Notes: generated from the sequence alone by a model not told the origin. 45,062 nt of DNA from an uncultured Rhizobium sp. (GCA_945952415.1 CAMFIF010000028.1:1-45062); one strand, 5' to 3'; positions 7,120-15,030 are shown, counted from the stretch's first letter. Made by a program: numbers and translations.

Positions 7120-8322
7120 TCAGCGAACCTTGTCTTTCCTCAGCCATAGGCGGAGCAGAAGAGCGCTGACGCCGGCGAGTACGGCGCCGGCGAGGAAGGT
7201 TATCTGCGGGCCGAAGGCATCCCAGAGCAGGCCCGCGATCACGCTTGCCAGGAGAAGACCGAGCCCGGTCACGAGATTGTAGAAACCATAGGCCGTTCCG
7301 CGGCGCTCCGGAGGGGCGGTGTCAGCCACGAGAGCCGCGAACAGGCCCTGGGTGAACCCCATGTGCAGTCCCCAGAATGCGGTACCGAGCGCAAGACCCG
7401 CGATCCCCGGAACAAGGGCGAGAGCAAGATCGGCGGCCACGAGAAGACCGATTCCCGCCTGGAGGAGGCCAGCCTTGCCCAACCGGTCGGCCGCGATGCC
7501 GACGGGGTAGGCGGCGGCGGCATAGACAAGATTCATACCGATCAGCACCAGAGGCACGAGCATCGCGGGCACATCGAGCCGCGTGGCCTCGAGAAGCAGG
7601 AATGCCTCGCTGAACCGCGCGAGGGTGAAGAGGGTGGCGATCCCCGTCATCCACCAGAAGGATGCGGGCAGTTGCAGCAGCGAGGCGCGCGTCAGCATCG
7701 GTCGCCGGGGCTCGCCGGATGTCGCCCGCATCGGCTCCGGCACCAGGAGAAGCGCGATCAGGAAGGACATGAACGCAGGGATCGCTGCTATCCAGAAGAC
7801 GGTATGGAAGTGGCCCGCCGTCAGCCACATCAGCAGGAGGGCGATGACCGGGCCGACAAAGGCGCCGACCGTATCGAGCGACTGGCGCAGGCCGAAACTC
7901 TGCGCCCTCAATTCCGGCGGTGCGAGATCGGCGACGAGCGCATCGCGAGGGGCGCCGCGTATGCCCTTGCCGACCCTGTCGACAAAGCGGGCGGCGACCA
8001 GCCAGGACAGCGAAGGGGCAAGCGGAAAGATGGGTTTCGTAAAGGCTGCGAGACCGTAACCGAGGAGGATAAGGGGCTTGCGCCGGCCAAGCCAGTCGCT
8101 GAGGGTGCCGGACCCGACCTTCACGATGGCTGCGGTTGCCTCGGCGATCCCCTCGATGACGCCGACGGAAAGCGCGCTCGCGCCAAGGGCGGTCACCATG
8201 TAAACCGGCAGGAGGGCGTGGATCATTTCGGAGGAGATGTCCATGAACATGGAGACGAAGCCGAGCGCCCAGACGCCTCTCGGGATTGCGGACAGGCGGC
8301 TGGTCGGCTGGGTGTCGTGCAT
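7120..8322 (-). CDS. MFS transporter (MJ1317-like drug/metabolite exporter)
   Basis: A 400-residue major-facilitator protein with about 12 hydrophobic segments. The front matches a recognisable subgroup: FMDISSEMIHALLPVYM in TM1, GVIEGIAEATAAIVKV, then the MFS loop DWLGRRKPLILLGYG and DRVGKGIRGAPRDALVAD. Members are predicted exporters, but their substrates are mostly unknown. The ATG at 8322 is used because a GGGAA site precedes it and the longer frame only overlaps the upstream gene. It starts 7 bases after the stop of the 120-residue protein, so the two form one minus-strand operon, probably controlled from the inverted repeat at 8767-8782. Confidence 0.85.
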   Translation of the reverse strand: MHDTQPTSRLSAIPRGVWALGFVSMFMDISSEMIHALLPVYMVTALGASALSVGVIEGIAEATAAIVKVGSGTLSDWLGRRKPLILLGYGLAAFTKPIFPLAPSLSWLVAARFVDRVGKGIRGAPRDALVADLAPPELRAQSFGLRQSLDTVGAFVGPVIALLLMWLTAGHFHTVFWIAAIPAFMSFLIALLLVPEPMRATSGEPRRPMLTRASLLQLPASFWWMTGIATLFTLARFSEAFLLLEATRLDVPAMLVPLVLIGMNLVYAAAAYPVGIAADRLGKAGLLQAGIGLLVAADLALALVPGIAGLALGTAFWGLHMGFTQGLFAALVADTAPPERRGTAYGFYNLVTGLGLLLASVIAGLLWDAFGPQITFLAGAVLAGVSALLLRLWLRKDKVR

Positions 8323-8329
8323 GGTTTCC

Positions 8330-8692
8330 CTATTCCCCTCTCGCATCCTGGTTCGCTTCGAACACCTGCCGGGCGTCATTGTCGAGCAGGGCCTCGCAGG
8401 CCTTGAGTGTCTCGCCCGCAGCCGTGGATGATGCTGCCCCGCAAAAGTCGAGCTTCCTAACTTTTCCAGCCAGCCCTGAAGCTTTGTGGAGGTTCCCGTC
8501 CTCCTCTTCAAGTTCAACGTAAGTGAAACACTGTTTTGCCACTTCCCTCGCGATCTCGCTTTCGAAATCCTCGCTGCAGGCGATGAATTCGGAATAAAGC
8601 GCGCCCCGGTCGGTGATGAAGCGGTCAATCACCCTGATTTTCTGCACGTCGTCTCGAGGAATGGCATCGATAAGCACGGCCTTGCCGTCCAT
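8330..8692 (-). CDS. Hypothetical protein, first gene of MFS operon
   Basis: A 120-residue acidic soluble protein I do not recognise. It has mixed alpha/beta character (KAVLIDAIP; CFTYVELEEEDG) and four cysteines (IACSE, KQCFT, DFCGA, KACEA). Codon use is like its neighbours. The start is uncertain: the same frame stays plausible for ten more codons upstream (...LSERDIQDMDGK) before a TGA, with no ATG or GTG there, so the gene may be 5'-truncated or use an unusual start. Direct coupling to an MFS exporter suggests a sensing or resistance role, but this is inference only. Confidence 0.55.
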   Translation of the reverse strand: MDGKAVLIDAIPRDDVQKIRVIDRFITDRGALYSEFIACSEDFESEIAREVAKQCFTYVELEEEDGNLHKASGLAGKVRKLDFCGAASSTAAGETLKACEALLDNDARQVFEANQDARGE

Positions 8693-8766
8693 GTCCTGAA
8701 TGTCGCGCTCGGAGAGGACTTTTCACGTCCGCAGCAACCAGCCGGGTCGGATTGTTCCATTCGGAT

Positions 8767-8782
8767 TGTAACCATCGTTACA
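8767..8782. promoter_or_regulatory. Candidate operator TGTAAC-N4-GTTACA
   Basis: A perfect 6-base inverted repeat, TGTAACCATCGTTACA, lies in the 291-base gap between the minus-strand MFS operon and the plus-strand RNase H gene, about 75 bases upstream of the operon's first ATG. Short dyads of this kind suit TetR-type repressors; no such gene is in the window. Nothing else clear is seen in the gap. Confidence 0.45.
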
Positions 8783-8983
8783 TTTTACCTGCTCGAAAGC
8801 ATTTGCCTTGGATGCACTCAAGCTTGCGCGCGCAGGCGCTCGCTGATCGGCTTATGCGCCGCATTGCCGAGTGGACTGCAGGCCGGAGGGCCCTCATGGA
8901 CGAGAGCGGCGGACCAGAAGATTGTGTTGCCGATGGGAGCGGGTATCTTTTCATCGAAGCTGTCCGCCGCTTATGTTTACCGG

Positions 8984-9445
8984 ATGACGGACATTTTCCA
9001 CATTCACGCCGATGGCTCGTTTGACATCGACGCCAGAACCGGCGGCTGGGCATTCGTAGTCCATCAGGGGCACCGGCAGATTTACGCGACCTCCGGCAAG
9101 GCGGCCGGTGCCTCCAACAACAGGTTCGAGGTGCTTGCCGCGCTGCATGCCCTGACCTGGGTTGCCGCAGAAGCGCAGGGACATCCCGTTACGCTCTGGA
9201 CGGACTCGCGTCATGTCGTTGAAGGCTGCATCAGGTGGAGAGCCATCTGGCGCAACAATGGCTGGAAGCGGATCACGGCGAATGCCCATGCGAGACGCCG
9301 CGCGATCCCCGACGCGGATATCTGGCAGAGGCTCGACAGCCTTCTGGAGCGCTGTCCACAGGTTACCGTGGAATGGTGCAAAGGGCATGCGGGCGCGACG
9401 GGAAACGAGCTGGCCGATCGCCTGGCGAGGTATGCTGCCCGGTAG
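8984..9445 (+). CDS. rnhA: Ribonuclease HI
   Basis: A 153-residue RNase H fold with all catalytic acids: Asp10 (HADGSF), Glu49 (NNRFEVLAALHAL), Asp74 (LWTDSRHV) and Asp145 (GNELADRLA), plus the mobile-loop KGHAGATGNE histidine near residue 135. It cuts RNA in RNA-DNA hybrids. The opening differs from the classical TDGSC-GNPGPGG version, so this is probably a second, divergent RNase HI rather than the main housekeeping copy. The ATG at 8984 gives the family's usual length; the longer frame has no domain content. It faces away from the MFS operon. Confidence 0.88.
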   Translation: MTDIFHIHADGSFDIDARTGGWAFVVHQGHRQIYATSGKAAGASNNRFEVLAALHALTWVAAEAQGHPVTLWTDSRHVVEGCIRWRAIWRNNGWKRITANAHARRRAIPDADIWQRLDSLLERCPQVTVEWCKGHAGATGNELADRLARYAAR

Positions 9446-9520
9446 CGGGGCTTGCCTTCGTCAGGTTTCTGTCAGCTTGGTCATGCCATAAGCGGGTGAA
9501 CACCATCGCATGGGGGCGAT

Positions 9521-10216
9521 ATGCTGAGCCACACGGAAACACATCTCATCGAGCGAATTGGCTGGCTCCGTGCCGCCGTTCTCGGGGCCAATGACGGGAT
9601 CGTCTCGACTGCCAGCCTTATTCTTGGCGTGGTCTCGGCCTCCGGGTCCACTGGCAATGCGCTGGTGGCCGGCGTTGCAGGTCTTGTCGCAGGCGCCATG
9701 GCGATGGCTGCGGGCGAATATGTTTCCGTCAGCTCGCAGGCCGACACCGAGAAGGCAGACCTCGAAAGGGAGCGACGGGAGCTTGCGGAGCAGCCGGAAT
9801 ACGAACTCGAGGAGCTCACGCAGATCTATGTCTCGCGTGGTCTCGACCATGCGCTGGCGCGCCAGGTTGCCGAGCAGATGACGGCGCATGACGCGCTGGC
9901 CGCCCATGCGCGGGACGAGCTCGGCATTCTCGCACATACGGCCGCAAGGCCGGTGCAGGCCGCTCTTACCTCCGCCATGATGTTCGCAATCGGCGCGGCC
10001 CTTCCCTTGCTGGCCCTGGTGCTGGCACCGGCCGTAGTTGTTCTGCCCTTCGTCGCGGCCGCATCCCTCATCTTCCTGGGTGTCCTTGGCGCCGTCGGGG
10101 CCAAGGCGGGTGGAGCGAACGTGGTGACGGCGACCGTCCGCGTGACCTTCTGGGGCGCTTTCGCCATGGCCGCGACAGCCGGGATCGGTGCCCTGATCGG
10201 CGCTCCGGTCGCCTGA
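9521..10216 (+). CDS. VIT1/CCC1 family iron/manganese transporter
   Basis: A 231-residue membrane protein with the VIT family signature: a first helix after GWLRAAVLGANDGIVSTASLILGV, then AGAMAMAAGEYVSVSSQADTE, a cytoplasmic helical insert rich in Glu (about residues 80-150, the likely metal-binding segment), and three further membrane helices to the end. Family members move Fe(II) or Mn(II) out of the cytoplasm. It follows rnhA by 75 bases in the same direction and lies about 1 kb before the nickel/cobalt genes. No Fur or MntR site is evident. Confidence 0.9.
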   Translation: MLSHTETHLIERIGWLRAAVLGANDGIVSTASLILGVVSASGSTGNALVAGVAGLVAGAMAMAAGEYVSVSSQADTEKADLERERRELAEQPEYELEELTQIYVSRGLDHALARQVAEQMTAHDALAAHARDELGILAHTAARPVQAALTSAMMFAIGAALPLLALVLAPAVVVLPFVAAASLIFLGVLGAVGAKAGGANVVTATVRVTFWGAFAMAATAGIGALIGAPVA

Positions 10217-10378
10217 TCTCTTCCGGGATGGTGCCTTGGCGGCGCGTTCCTCCGGGCGCAGGCGGCCGGGAGCGCGATGGCGCCCCAGCGTCGGCCGCCC
10301 CCGCCCGGTGAAAGAAATTGGGGAACGCATGCCGTCAGCTTCTTTCTATTCTCCGGAAACCGGACATATGCTTGCCCG

Positions 10379-10879
10379 ATGAAAAAGAAGAAGCCGGAAT
10401 CGCAGGCTCCGGTAAGGAGCGTTCTCCAGACCCTGGCCCCGCATGCGCATATGCTTTTCTCGCGCGGGTTCCAGATGCAGCTGGCAGCGCTTTGCTTTCG
10501 CCGTGTTCCCGGTACGGACGAGATCGAGATCCTCCTGATCACCTCGCGGGATACCGGTCGATGGGTCATCCCCAAGGGTTGGCCCATGGAGGGCCGCAAG
10601 CCGCACAAAGCCGCCGCTCTGGAGGCGCTTCAGGAGGCGGGGGTGAGCGGGAAGGTCCGGAAGACGCCTGTCGGCAACTACATTTATCTGAAGACCATGG
10701 AGGATGGCGACGTCGCTCCCTGCATGGTCGATGTCTACCAGATCGAAGTGCTCGAACAGCGTCAGGACTTCAAGGAGAAGGGGCAGAGGAAACTGGCCTG
10801 GCTCAGCCGCGACGAAGCCGCGCGTCGGGTAAGAGAGGTGCAGCTGAAGTCACTGATCGTGGAATTCGTTCCCCGGTAG
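10379..10879 (+). CDS. NUDIX protein with degenerate box
   Basis: A 166-residue protein of the small alphaproteobacterial NUDIX type related to diphosphoinositol-polyphosphate hydrolases: WVIPKGWPMEGRKPHKAAALEALQEAGVSG. The box deviates from GX5EX7REUXEEXGU: the RE pair reads LE and the first Glu of the EE pair is Gln, so catalysis may be weak or altered. The ATG at 10379 begins a basic MKKKKPE start; a longer frame opening at 10277 lacks support. The start lies 162 bases after the VIT gene. Confidence 0.8.
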   Translation: MKKKKPESQAPVRSVLQTLAPHAHMLFSRGFQMQLAALCFRRVPGTDEIEILLITSRDTGRWVIPKGWPMEGRKPHKAAALEALQEAGVSGKVRKTPVGNYIYLKTMEDGDVAPCMVDVYQIEVLEQRQDFKEKGQRKLAWLSRDEAARRVREVQLKSLIVEFVPR

Positions 10880-10934
10880 GGGGCATCCGAAGGTCATGCC
10901 GGTCGCCGGTCTCCCGCGGGCCGCGCACACGCGG

Positions 10935-11105
10935 TCATCGGAGCCTCGCCATACGCCTCTTCAGCTCGGCGGAAAGTCGGGTCTTCTGGAAGGGCGAGAG
11001 CTTCCGCCACGACTTGATCTCCTCGGCCGTGCGGCCGCACCCGATGCACCACTTCTTGCTGGGATCGTACTGACAGATATCGGTGCAGGGGGAGTCGTTC
11101 TTCAT
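10935..11105 (-). CDS. DUF1289 family small cysteine-rich protein
   Basis: A 56-residue protein beginning MKNDSPCTDICQYDPSKK. Four cysteines in SPCTDIC and KWCIGCGRT are laid out for a metal or Fe-S site, followed by EEIKSWRKLSPFQK, the classic DUF1289 pattern. The start at 11105 is 9 bases downstream of the rcnR stop on the same strand, so it is probably co-transcribed with the nickel/cobalt regulator. The function of DUF1289 is unknown; the metal-operon context makes a metal-handling role attractive but unproven. Confidence 0.88.
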   Translation of the reverse strand: MKNDSPCTDICQYDPSKKWCIGCGRTAEEIKSWRKLSPFQKTRLSAELKRRMARLR

Positions 11106-11114
11106 GGCCTGCGC

Positions 11115-11390
11115 TTACTTCAGATACATCCGTAGCACGTCGATCAGCTCGGCGGCACCTTCCTCCCGTTCGGCCTGCGACAGATTCGCGTCGGCAAGAT
11201 GCATGCGGATGTGATCCCCGATGACTTCGCCCATGAGGCCGTTGATCGCGCCACGCATGCCGGCGATGGCATGCATCACGTCGGCGCAGCCCTTCTCCTC
11301 CTCGAGCATGCGTTCGATGCCTTCGGTCTGGCCCCGGATGCGGCGGATCCGGTTGAGCAGTTTCTGCTTTTCTCTGATCGTGTGGCTCAT
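11115..11390 (-). CDS. rcnR: Nickel/cobalt-responsive repressor, RcnR type
   Basis: A 91-residue all-helical CsoR/RcnR-family repressor starting MSHTIREKQKLLNRIRRIRG. Counting from Met1, the four ligands that define the Ni/Co branch are all present: His3, Cys35, His60 and His64 (the last two in GDHIRMHLAD). Known members bind the promoter of the efflux gene and let go when Ni(II) or Co(II) binds. It is divergent from rcnA with a clean inverted repeat between them, and DUF1289 follows in the same direction. FrmR-type formaldehyde sensing is less likely given the ligand set and neighbour. Confidence 0.92.
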   Translation of the reverse strand: MSHTIREKQKLLNRIRRIRGQTEGIERMLEEEKGCADVMHAIAGMRGAINGLMGEVIGDHIRMHLADANLSQAEREEGAAELIDVLRMYLK

Positions 11391-11461
11391 CGGCTTCCTT
11401 ACCGGGTCTGGCTTCCGTCAATTGAGCATGCGGATATCACGGTTTGGGGGTGGCTTCAAAC

Positions 11462-11490
11462 TTGACCAATATAGGGTAGCCCCCTATACC
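11462..11490 (+). promoter_or_regulatory. rcnA promoter with embedded RcnR operator
   Basis: TTGACC (11462-11467) and TATACC (11485-11490), 17 bases apart, make a good promoter for rcnA. The inverted repeat TATAGGG-TAGCC-CCCTATA (11470-11488) fills the spacer and the -10 box. Runs of G/C flanked by TA-rich ends are the known form of RcnR sites, so repressor would block RNA polymerase directly. The site may also serve rcnR on the other strand. Confidence 0.75.
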
Positions 11491-11525
11491 AATTTCAGCC
11501 CGCCACCTCAACAGAGTTTACGCCC

Positions 11526-12650
11526 ATGACCTCGTTAGCCGAACTGCTCCAGCAGGGAACGGCCCATGCATGGCTCTTCGTCCCGACCGCCATCCTGCTT
11601 GGAGCGCTGCATGGTCTGGAGCCCGGCCATTCGAAGACCATGATGGCCGCCTTCATCATTGCTATCAGGGGCACGGTCGCGCAGGCCGTCATGCTTGGTC
11701 TCGCGGCAGCCTTCTCGCACACGCTCGTCGTCTGGTTCGTGGCGCTAGGCGGCCAGTATCTGGGGCAGGGCATCAATGCGGAAACGAGCGAGCCCTATTT
11801 CCAGCTGGCCTCCGCGGCCATCGTTGCCGCCATCGCGGCCTGGATGCTCTGGCGCACCTGGCAGGAGGGGCGGATGGAAGCCGCCCACGCGCATCACCAC
11901 CACCATCATCATCATGATGGTGCCGAGATCCGCCGTATCGATACCGGCCATGGCGTTGTTACGCTGGAGATTTTCGAAGAGGGCGTTCCCCCCAGATTCC
12001 GGCTGCGGACGGAGCGCGGACATGCCTGGGCGGCAGGCGATGTCAGCCTGACCACCGAACGGGCGGATGGCACGCGCCAGACCTTTGCCTTCGATCAGCG
12101 CGATGGCCATCTCGAAAGCCGGGAAGAGATTCCCGAGCCTCATGCCTTCAAGGCGAGGCTTGGCCTCGGACATGGCAACCATGTCCATGCGTATGATCTT
12201 CTCTTCAGCGAAGACGGCCATGGCCATGATCATGAAGGTCTCGACGTTACGAACGGCGCGTATATGGATGCCCATGCCCGCGCGCATGCCGAGGATATCG
12301 CCCGGCGCTTCCGGGACCGCCGGGTGACGAACGGACAGATCCTGATGTTCGGGCTGACGGGTGGCCTCATTCCATGCCCGGCCGCGATTACAGTCCTTCT
12401 TCTCTGCCTGCAGTTGAAACAGCTCACGCTCGGCGCCGTGCTCGTCGTCTGCTTCAGCATCGGCCTTGCCGTAACCATGGTCTCGGCCGGCGTTATCGCG
12501 TCGCTCAGTGTCCGGCATGTCCAGAAGCGCTGGTCCGGCTTCGGCACCTTCGCCCGCCGCGCGCCCTATGCATCCGGCGTGCTGATGCTGCTGATTGCCA
12601 TGTACATGGGCTATGCGGGGTGGATGGGTCTTGTGCATATCCACGCGTAA
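11526..12650 (+). CDS. rcnA: Nickel/cobalt efflux protein RcnA
   Basis: A 374-residue inner-membrane exporter of the NicO/RcnA family. TM1 carries LGALHGLEPGHSKTMMAAF with the metal-path HGLEPGHS motif. TM segments follow to about residue 115, then a long hydrophilic insert (about 118-265) opens with an HAH8 histidine run and contains further His pairs (GHGNHVHAY, DGHGHDHE). The second half holds GLTGGLIPCPAAITVLL and further helices. The insert is longer than the E. coli loop. Divergent rcnR and the operator support metal-induced expression. Confidence 0.93.
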   Translation: MTSLAELLQQGTAHAWLFVPTAILLGALHGLEPGHSKTMMAAFIIAIRGTVAQAVMLGLAAAFSHTLVVWFVALGGQYLGQGINAETSEPYFQLASAAIVAAIAAWMLWRTWQEGRMEAAHAHHHHHHHHDGAEIRRIDTGHGVVTLEIFEEGVPPRFRLRTERGHAWAAGDVSLTTERADGTRQTFAFDQRDGHLESREEIPEPHAFKARLGLGHGNHVHAYDLLFSEDGHGHDHEGLDVTNGAYMDAHARAHAEDIARRFRDRRVTNGQILMFGLTGGLIPCPAAITVLLLCLQLKQLTLGAVLVVCFSIGLAVTMVSAGVIASLSVRHVQKRWSGFGTFARRAPYASGVLMLLIAMYMGYAGWMGLVHIHA

Positions 12651-12824
12651 GCCGTTTCAGGCCCAAAACGGGATCCCGATCAAGCTTTGATTAACTATAC
12701 CTCCATTAGGGGTGCCGATCTTTCTATAAATCTAAGATTGTTATATACCGGAATGAAATAATTAGTCGGTATCAATTTTCGCACCGAGACCAATTGAGGT
12801 CGTTAACGGCGAACGGAGGCGAAT

Positions 12825-13004
12825 ATGACCAATTTCTTCAAGCGTTTCATGAATGACGAGTCTGGCGCGACCGCCATCGAATACGGGCTGATCGCAGCTC
12901 TGATTTCCGTGGCCCTGATCGCCGGTGCGACCGCACTGGGTGGCCAGATCGGCACCACCTTCAACACGCTGACCACGAAGATGGCAACCGCGACCAACAA
13001 GTAA
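12825..13004 (+). CDS. Flp/Fap type IVb prepilin, copy 1
   Basis: A 59-residue prepilin starting MTNFFKRFMNDESG. The Flp signature is complete: cleavage after the Gly of ESG, mature Glu+5 and Tyr+6 (ATAIEYGLIAALIS), a single hydrophobic helix, then a short tail NTLTTKMATATNK. Flp pilins are cut by a TadV/CpaA peptidase and assembled by Tad/Cpa machinery into adhesive pili; none of those genes are in the window. GGAGG sits 5 bases upstream of the ATG and a strong terminator follows, so the gene is a single transcription unit. Confidence 0.93.
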   Translation: MTNFFKRFMNDESGATAIEYGLIAALISVALIAGATALGGQIGTTFNTLTTKMATATNK

Positions 13005-13028
13005 GGTCTGCTGGACAACTCATCCCGA

Positions 13029-13059
13029 AAGAGGCGGCCCGCGCAACGGGCCGCCTCTT
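13029..13059 (+). terminator. Terminator of first Flp gene
   Basis: AAGAGGCGGCCC (13029-13040) pairs over 12 bases with GGGCCGCCTCTT (13048-13059) around a 7-base loop, 24 bases after the stop codon. The tail is TCTTCTGATT, moderately T-rich. Confidence 0.8.
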
Positions 13060-13353
13060 CTGATTCATGGCCTCTTGCCCGGCCATGTTGCCGGAGAGGG
13101 GGAACGCCCCGCTTCAGAGGGCGTGCAAAATCCGTTGGTGACCCCGGCCTCCGGCCGATCGCTCCTGCCAGCCGAATTCGGCGTTTTCAGCCGCCTTTTC
13201 AGCCCGGGGTAAGACATCATTCACCCTACCACCGAACTGAGTTCCCCCTGGGACCCATCCGAAGATCGATATATACCAAAACTAAACAATTGGCCGATAT
13301 CAAAGTCCTCATAGCGACCGATGTAGGTCGTCTAAGGTCGAATGGAGGCAAAC

Positions 13354-13533
13354 ATGACCAATTTCTTCAAGCGTTTCGTAAACGACGAATCTGGCGCAAC
13401 CGCCATCGAGTATGGCCTGATCGCAGCCCTGATTTCCGTTGCCCTGATCGCGGGCGGCACGGCGCTTGGCGGCCAGATCGGCACCACCTTCAACACGCTG
13501 ACGACGAAGATGGCGACTGCCACCAACAAGTAA
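13354..13533 (+). CDS. Flp/Fap type IVb prepilin, copy 2
   Basis: A 59-residue prepilin differing from copy 1 at only two positions (Met9 to Val, Ala35 to Gly). It has the same cleavage site and Glu+5/Tyr+6. ATG 13354 is used rather than the in-frame ATG at 13342, because it matches copy 1 and has GGAGGC at the same spacing. It has its own leader and terminator. The near-identity means a recent duplication or ongoing gene conversion, and could raise pilin dosage. Confidence 0.93.
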   Translation: MTNFFKRFVNDESGATAIEYGLIAALISVALIAGGTALGGQIGTTFNTLTTKMATATNK

Positions 13534-13563
13534 GTCACTTCTTACTCGTTCAGCACTCAACTT

Positions 13564-13588
13564 ACGGCCCTTCACCGGGCCGTTTTTT
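13564..13588 (+). terminator. Terminator of second Flp gene
   Basis: ACGGCCC (13564-13570) pairs with GGGCCGT (13577-13583), and the T-run 13583-13588 follows directly. It is a classic compact Rho-independent terminator. The 320 bases beyond it up to 13908 show no convincing gene; short open frames there lack codon bias and ribosome sites. Confidence 0.85.
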
Positions 13589-13908
13589 GATTCTGGGCCA
13601 AGGGTGGACCGCGCTCTGCATACACCTTTCTCACTCCGGTGGCACATCCGGTTTTCAAAAACCGCCATGCCGCCGGCGACGGTGGCCCAGGCGGACTGGT
13701 CGAAATTGACGATCATGCCTGCCTTCACGGCCTTTCCCAAGCAGAGCAACCTTCCCATGCGAGCGGTTCATTTGATTATTGACAACGTGCCGGGCATCCA
13801 AAAAAACTGGTATTACAGGGGGATATGGCAGAGAACGCCATAGGTGCGCCGCCTCGCGCCGACGTGCCCCTGGCCGCGCCCGGAGTACCGTTGGAAGGAT
13901 CCGCTGCA

Positions 13909-15030
13909 ATGACCAAACCCAAGCTTCGCATCGGCCTTATCGGCACCGGTTTCATGGGCAAGACCCATGTGTTCGGCTTTGCCTCGGCGCCGCGGGTGTT
14001 CGAACTCCCCTATGAGATCGAGCTGCACAGCGTGGCCGACATCACACCCGAAGCGGCAGCCCGGGCGGCAAGAACGCTGGGTTTTGCCCATTCTACAACC
14101 GACTGGCGGGAGATCGTCCACCATCCCGAGATCGACATGGTGGATATCACCGCCCCCAATGCGCTTCACAAGGAGATGGCGCTTGCGGCCATTGCGGCCG
14201 GTAAGCATGTCTATTGCGAAAAACCGCTGGCGCCGCTTGCCGCCGATGCCCGGGAGATGGCGGATGCGGCCGAGGCGCGCGGCGTCAAGACCCAGGTGGG
14301 CTTCAACTATCTCTGCAATCCCATGCTCGGCCTGGCGCGCGAGATGATCGAGGCGGGCGAGCTGGGGGAGATACGCGGCTATCGCGGCCTTCATGCGGAG
14401 GATTACATGGCCGATGCCGACGGCGTCCATACCTTCCGCCACGATCCTGCCGGCGGCGGGGCGCTTGCGGATATTGGCAGCCATGCGCTGGCGACCGCCG
14501 AATATCTCTGCGGTCCGATCAGCCGGGTAATGGGTGACTGCGTGACCATGATTGCCGATCGGCCGGATGGCCGCGGCGGGCGCAAAGCGGTCACCGTCGA
14601 CGATATCGGGCGCGCCTTCCTGCGTTTTGAAAACGGGGCGACCGGGTCTATCGAGGGCAACTGGATCGCTACCGGCCGCAAGATGCAGCATGATTTCGAG
14701 ATCTATGGCACCAAGGGCTCGCTGGCCTTCAGCCAGGAGCATTTCAACGTGCTTCACTATTTCAACGGGGCCGATGCCCGGGGCCGTCAGGGTTTCCGCC
14801 GCATCGAGGCCGGTCCTGACCATGCGCCCTATGGCCTCTTCTGCGTGGCGGCCGGCCATCAGCTCGGCTTCAACGATCTGAAGGCCATCGAGGTCGCCGG
14901 CTATCTCAATGCCATCGCCGGAATCGCCCCCGAACCCTTCAACTTCCGCAAGGGCTTGCGGATCCAGACGCTGGTGGAAACGATCCACCGATCCTCACAG
15001 GAAGAGCGCTGGCTGGATGTGCCCGCCTGA
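13909..15030 (+). CDS. Gfo/Idh/MocA family oxidoreductase
   Basis: A 373-residue NAD(P)-dependent dehydrogenase. It has a Rossmann opening LRIGLIGTGFMGKTHVFGF (about residues 5-23), the family's YCEKPLAPLA with the conserved Lys near residue 106, and a C-terminal alpha/beta domain with HDPAGGGALADIGSHALATAEYL, whose Asp/His lie in the usual catalytic position. Relatives oxidise sugars, sugar acids or inositols. ATG 13909 has GGAAGGA 8 bases upstream; ATG 13825 would add a proline/alanine-rich stretch without family support. It stands alone, so the substrate cannot be inferred. Confidence 0.9.
   Translation: MTKPKLRIGLIGTGFMGKTHVFGFASAPRVFELPYEIELHSVADITPEAAARAARTLGFAHSTTDWREIVHHPEIDMVDITAPNALHKEMALAAIAAGKHVYCEKPLAPLAADAREMADAAEARGVKTQVGFNYLCNPMLGLAREMIEAGELGEIRGYRGLHAEDYMADADGVHTFRHDPAGGGALADIGSHALATAEYLCGPISRVMGDCVTMIADRPDGRGGRKAVTVDDIGRAFLRFENGATGSIEGNWIATGRKMQHDFEIYGTKGSLAFSQEHFNVLHYFNGADARGRQGFRRIEAGPDHAPYGLFCVAAGHQLGFNDLKAIEVAGYLNAIAGIAPEPFNFRKGLRIQTLVETIHRSSQEERWLDVPA

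Larger units (their letters stand above)
12742..13533 (+). repeat. Tandem duplication of pilin gene plus leader
   Basis: Two copies of a unit of about 263 bases (12742-13004 and 13270-13533) each begin with TATATACC 83-84 bases before the ATG. They share much of the leader (TATCAA, GACC, AGGTCGT, GGAGGC before the start) and nearly identical coding sequence. The spacer between them holds the first gene's terminator and about 200 bases of unrelated sequence in which I see no gene. Confidence 0.8.

Noticed and set aside
10894..11421. 175-residue minus-strand frame across rcnR and DUF1289
   Set aside because: It is in a different frame from both clear genes there and is Arg/Gly/His-rich without a domain.
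11896..11920. CAC/CAT run inside rcnA as a microsatellite or repeat element
   Set aside because: It encodes the histidine stretch expected in the metal loop of RcnA.
13779..13816. TTGACA and TATTAC before the Gfo/Idh/MocA gene as a promoter
   Set aside because: The two boxes are 26 bases apart, too far for a sigma-70 promoter. One or the other may be real but not as a pair.
13604..13843. Short plus-strand frame after the second pilin terminator
   Set aside because: No ribosome site, atypical codon use, and it runs into the leader of the dehydrogenase gene.
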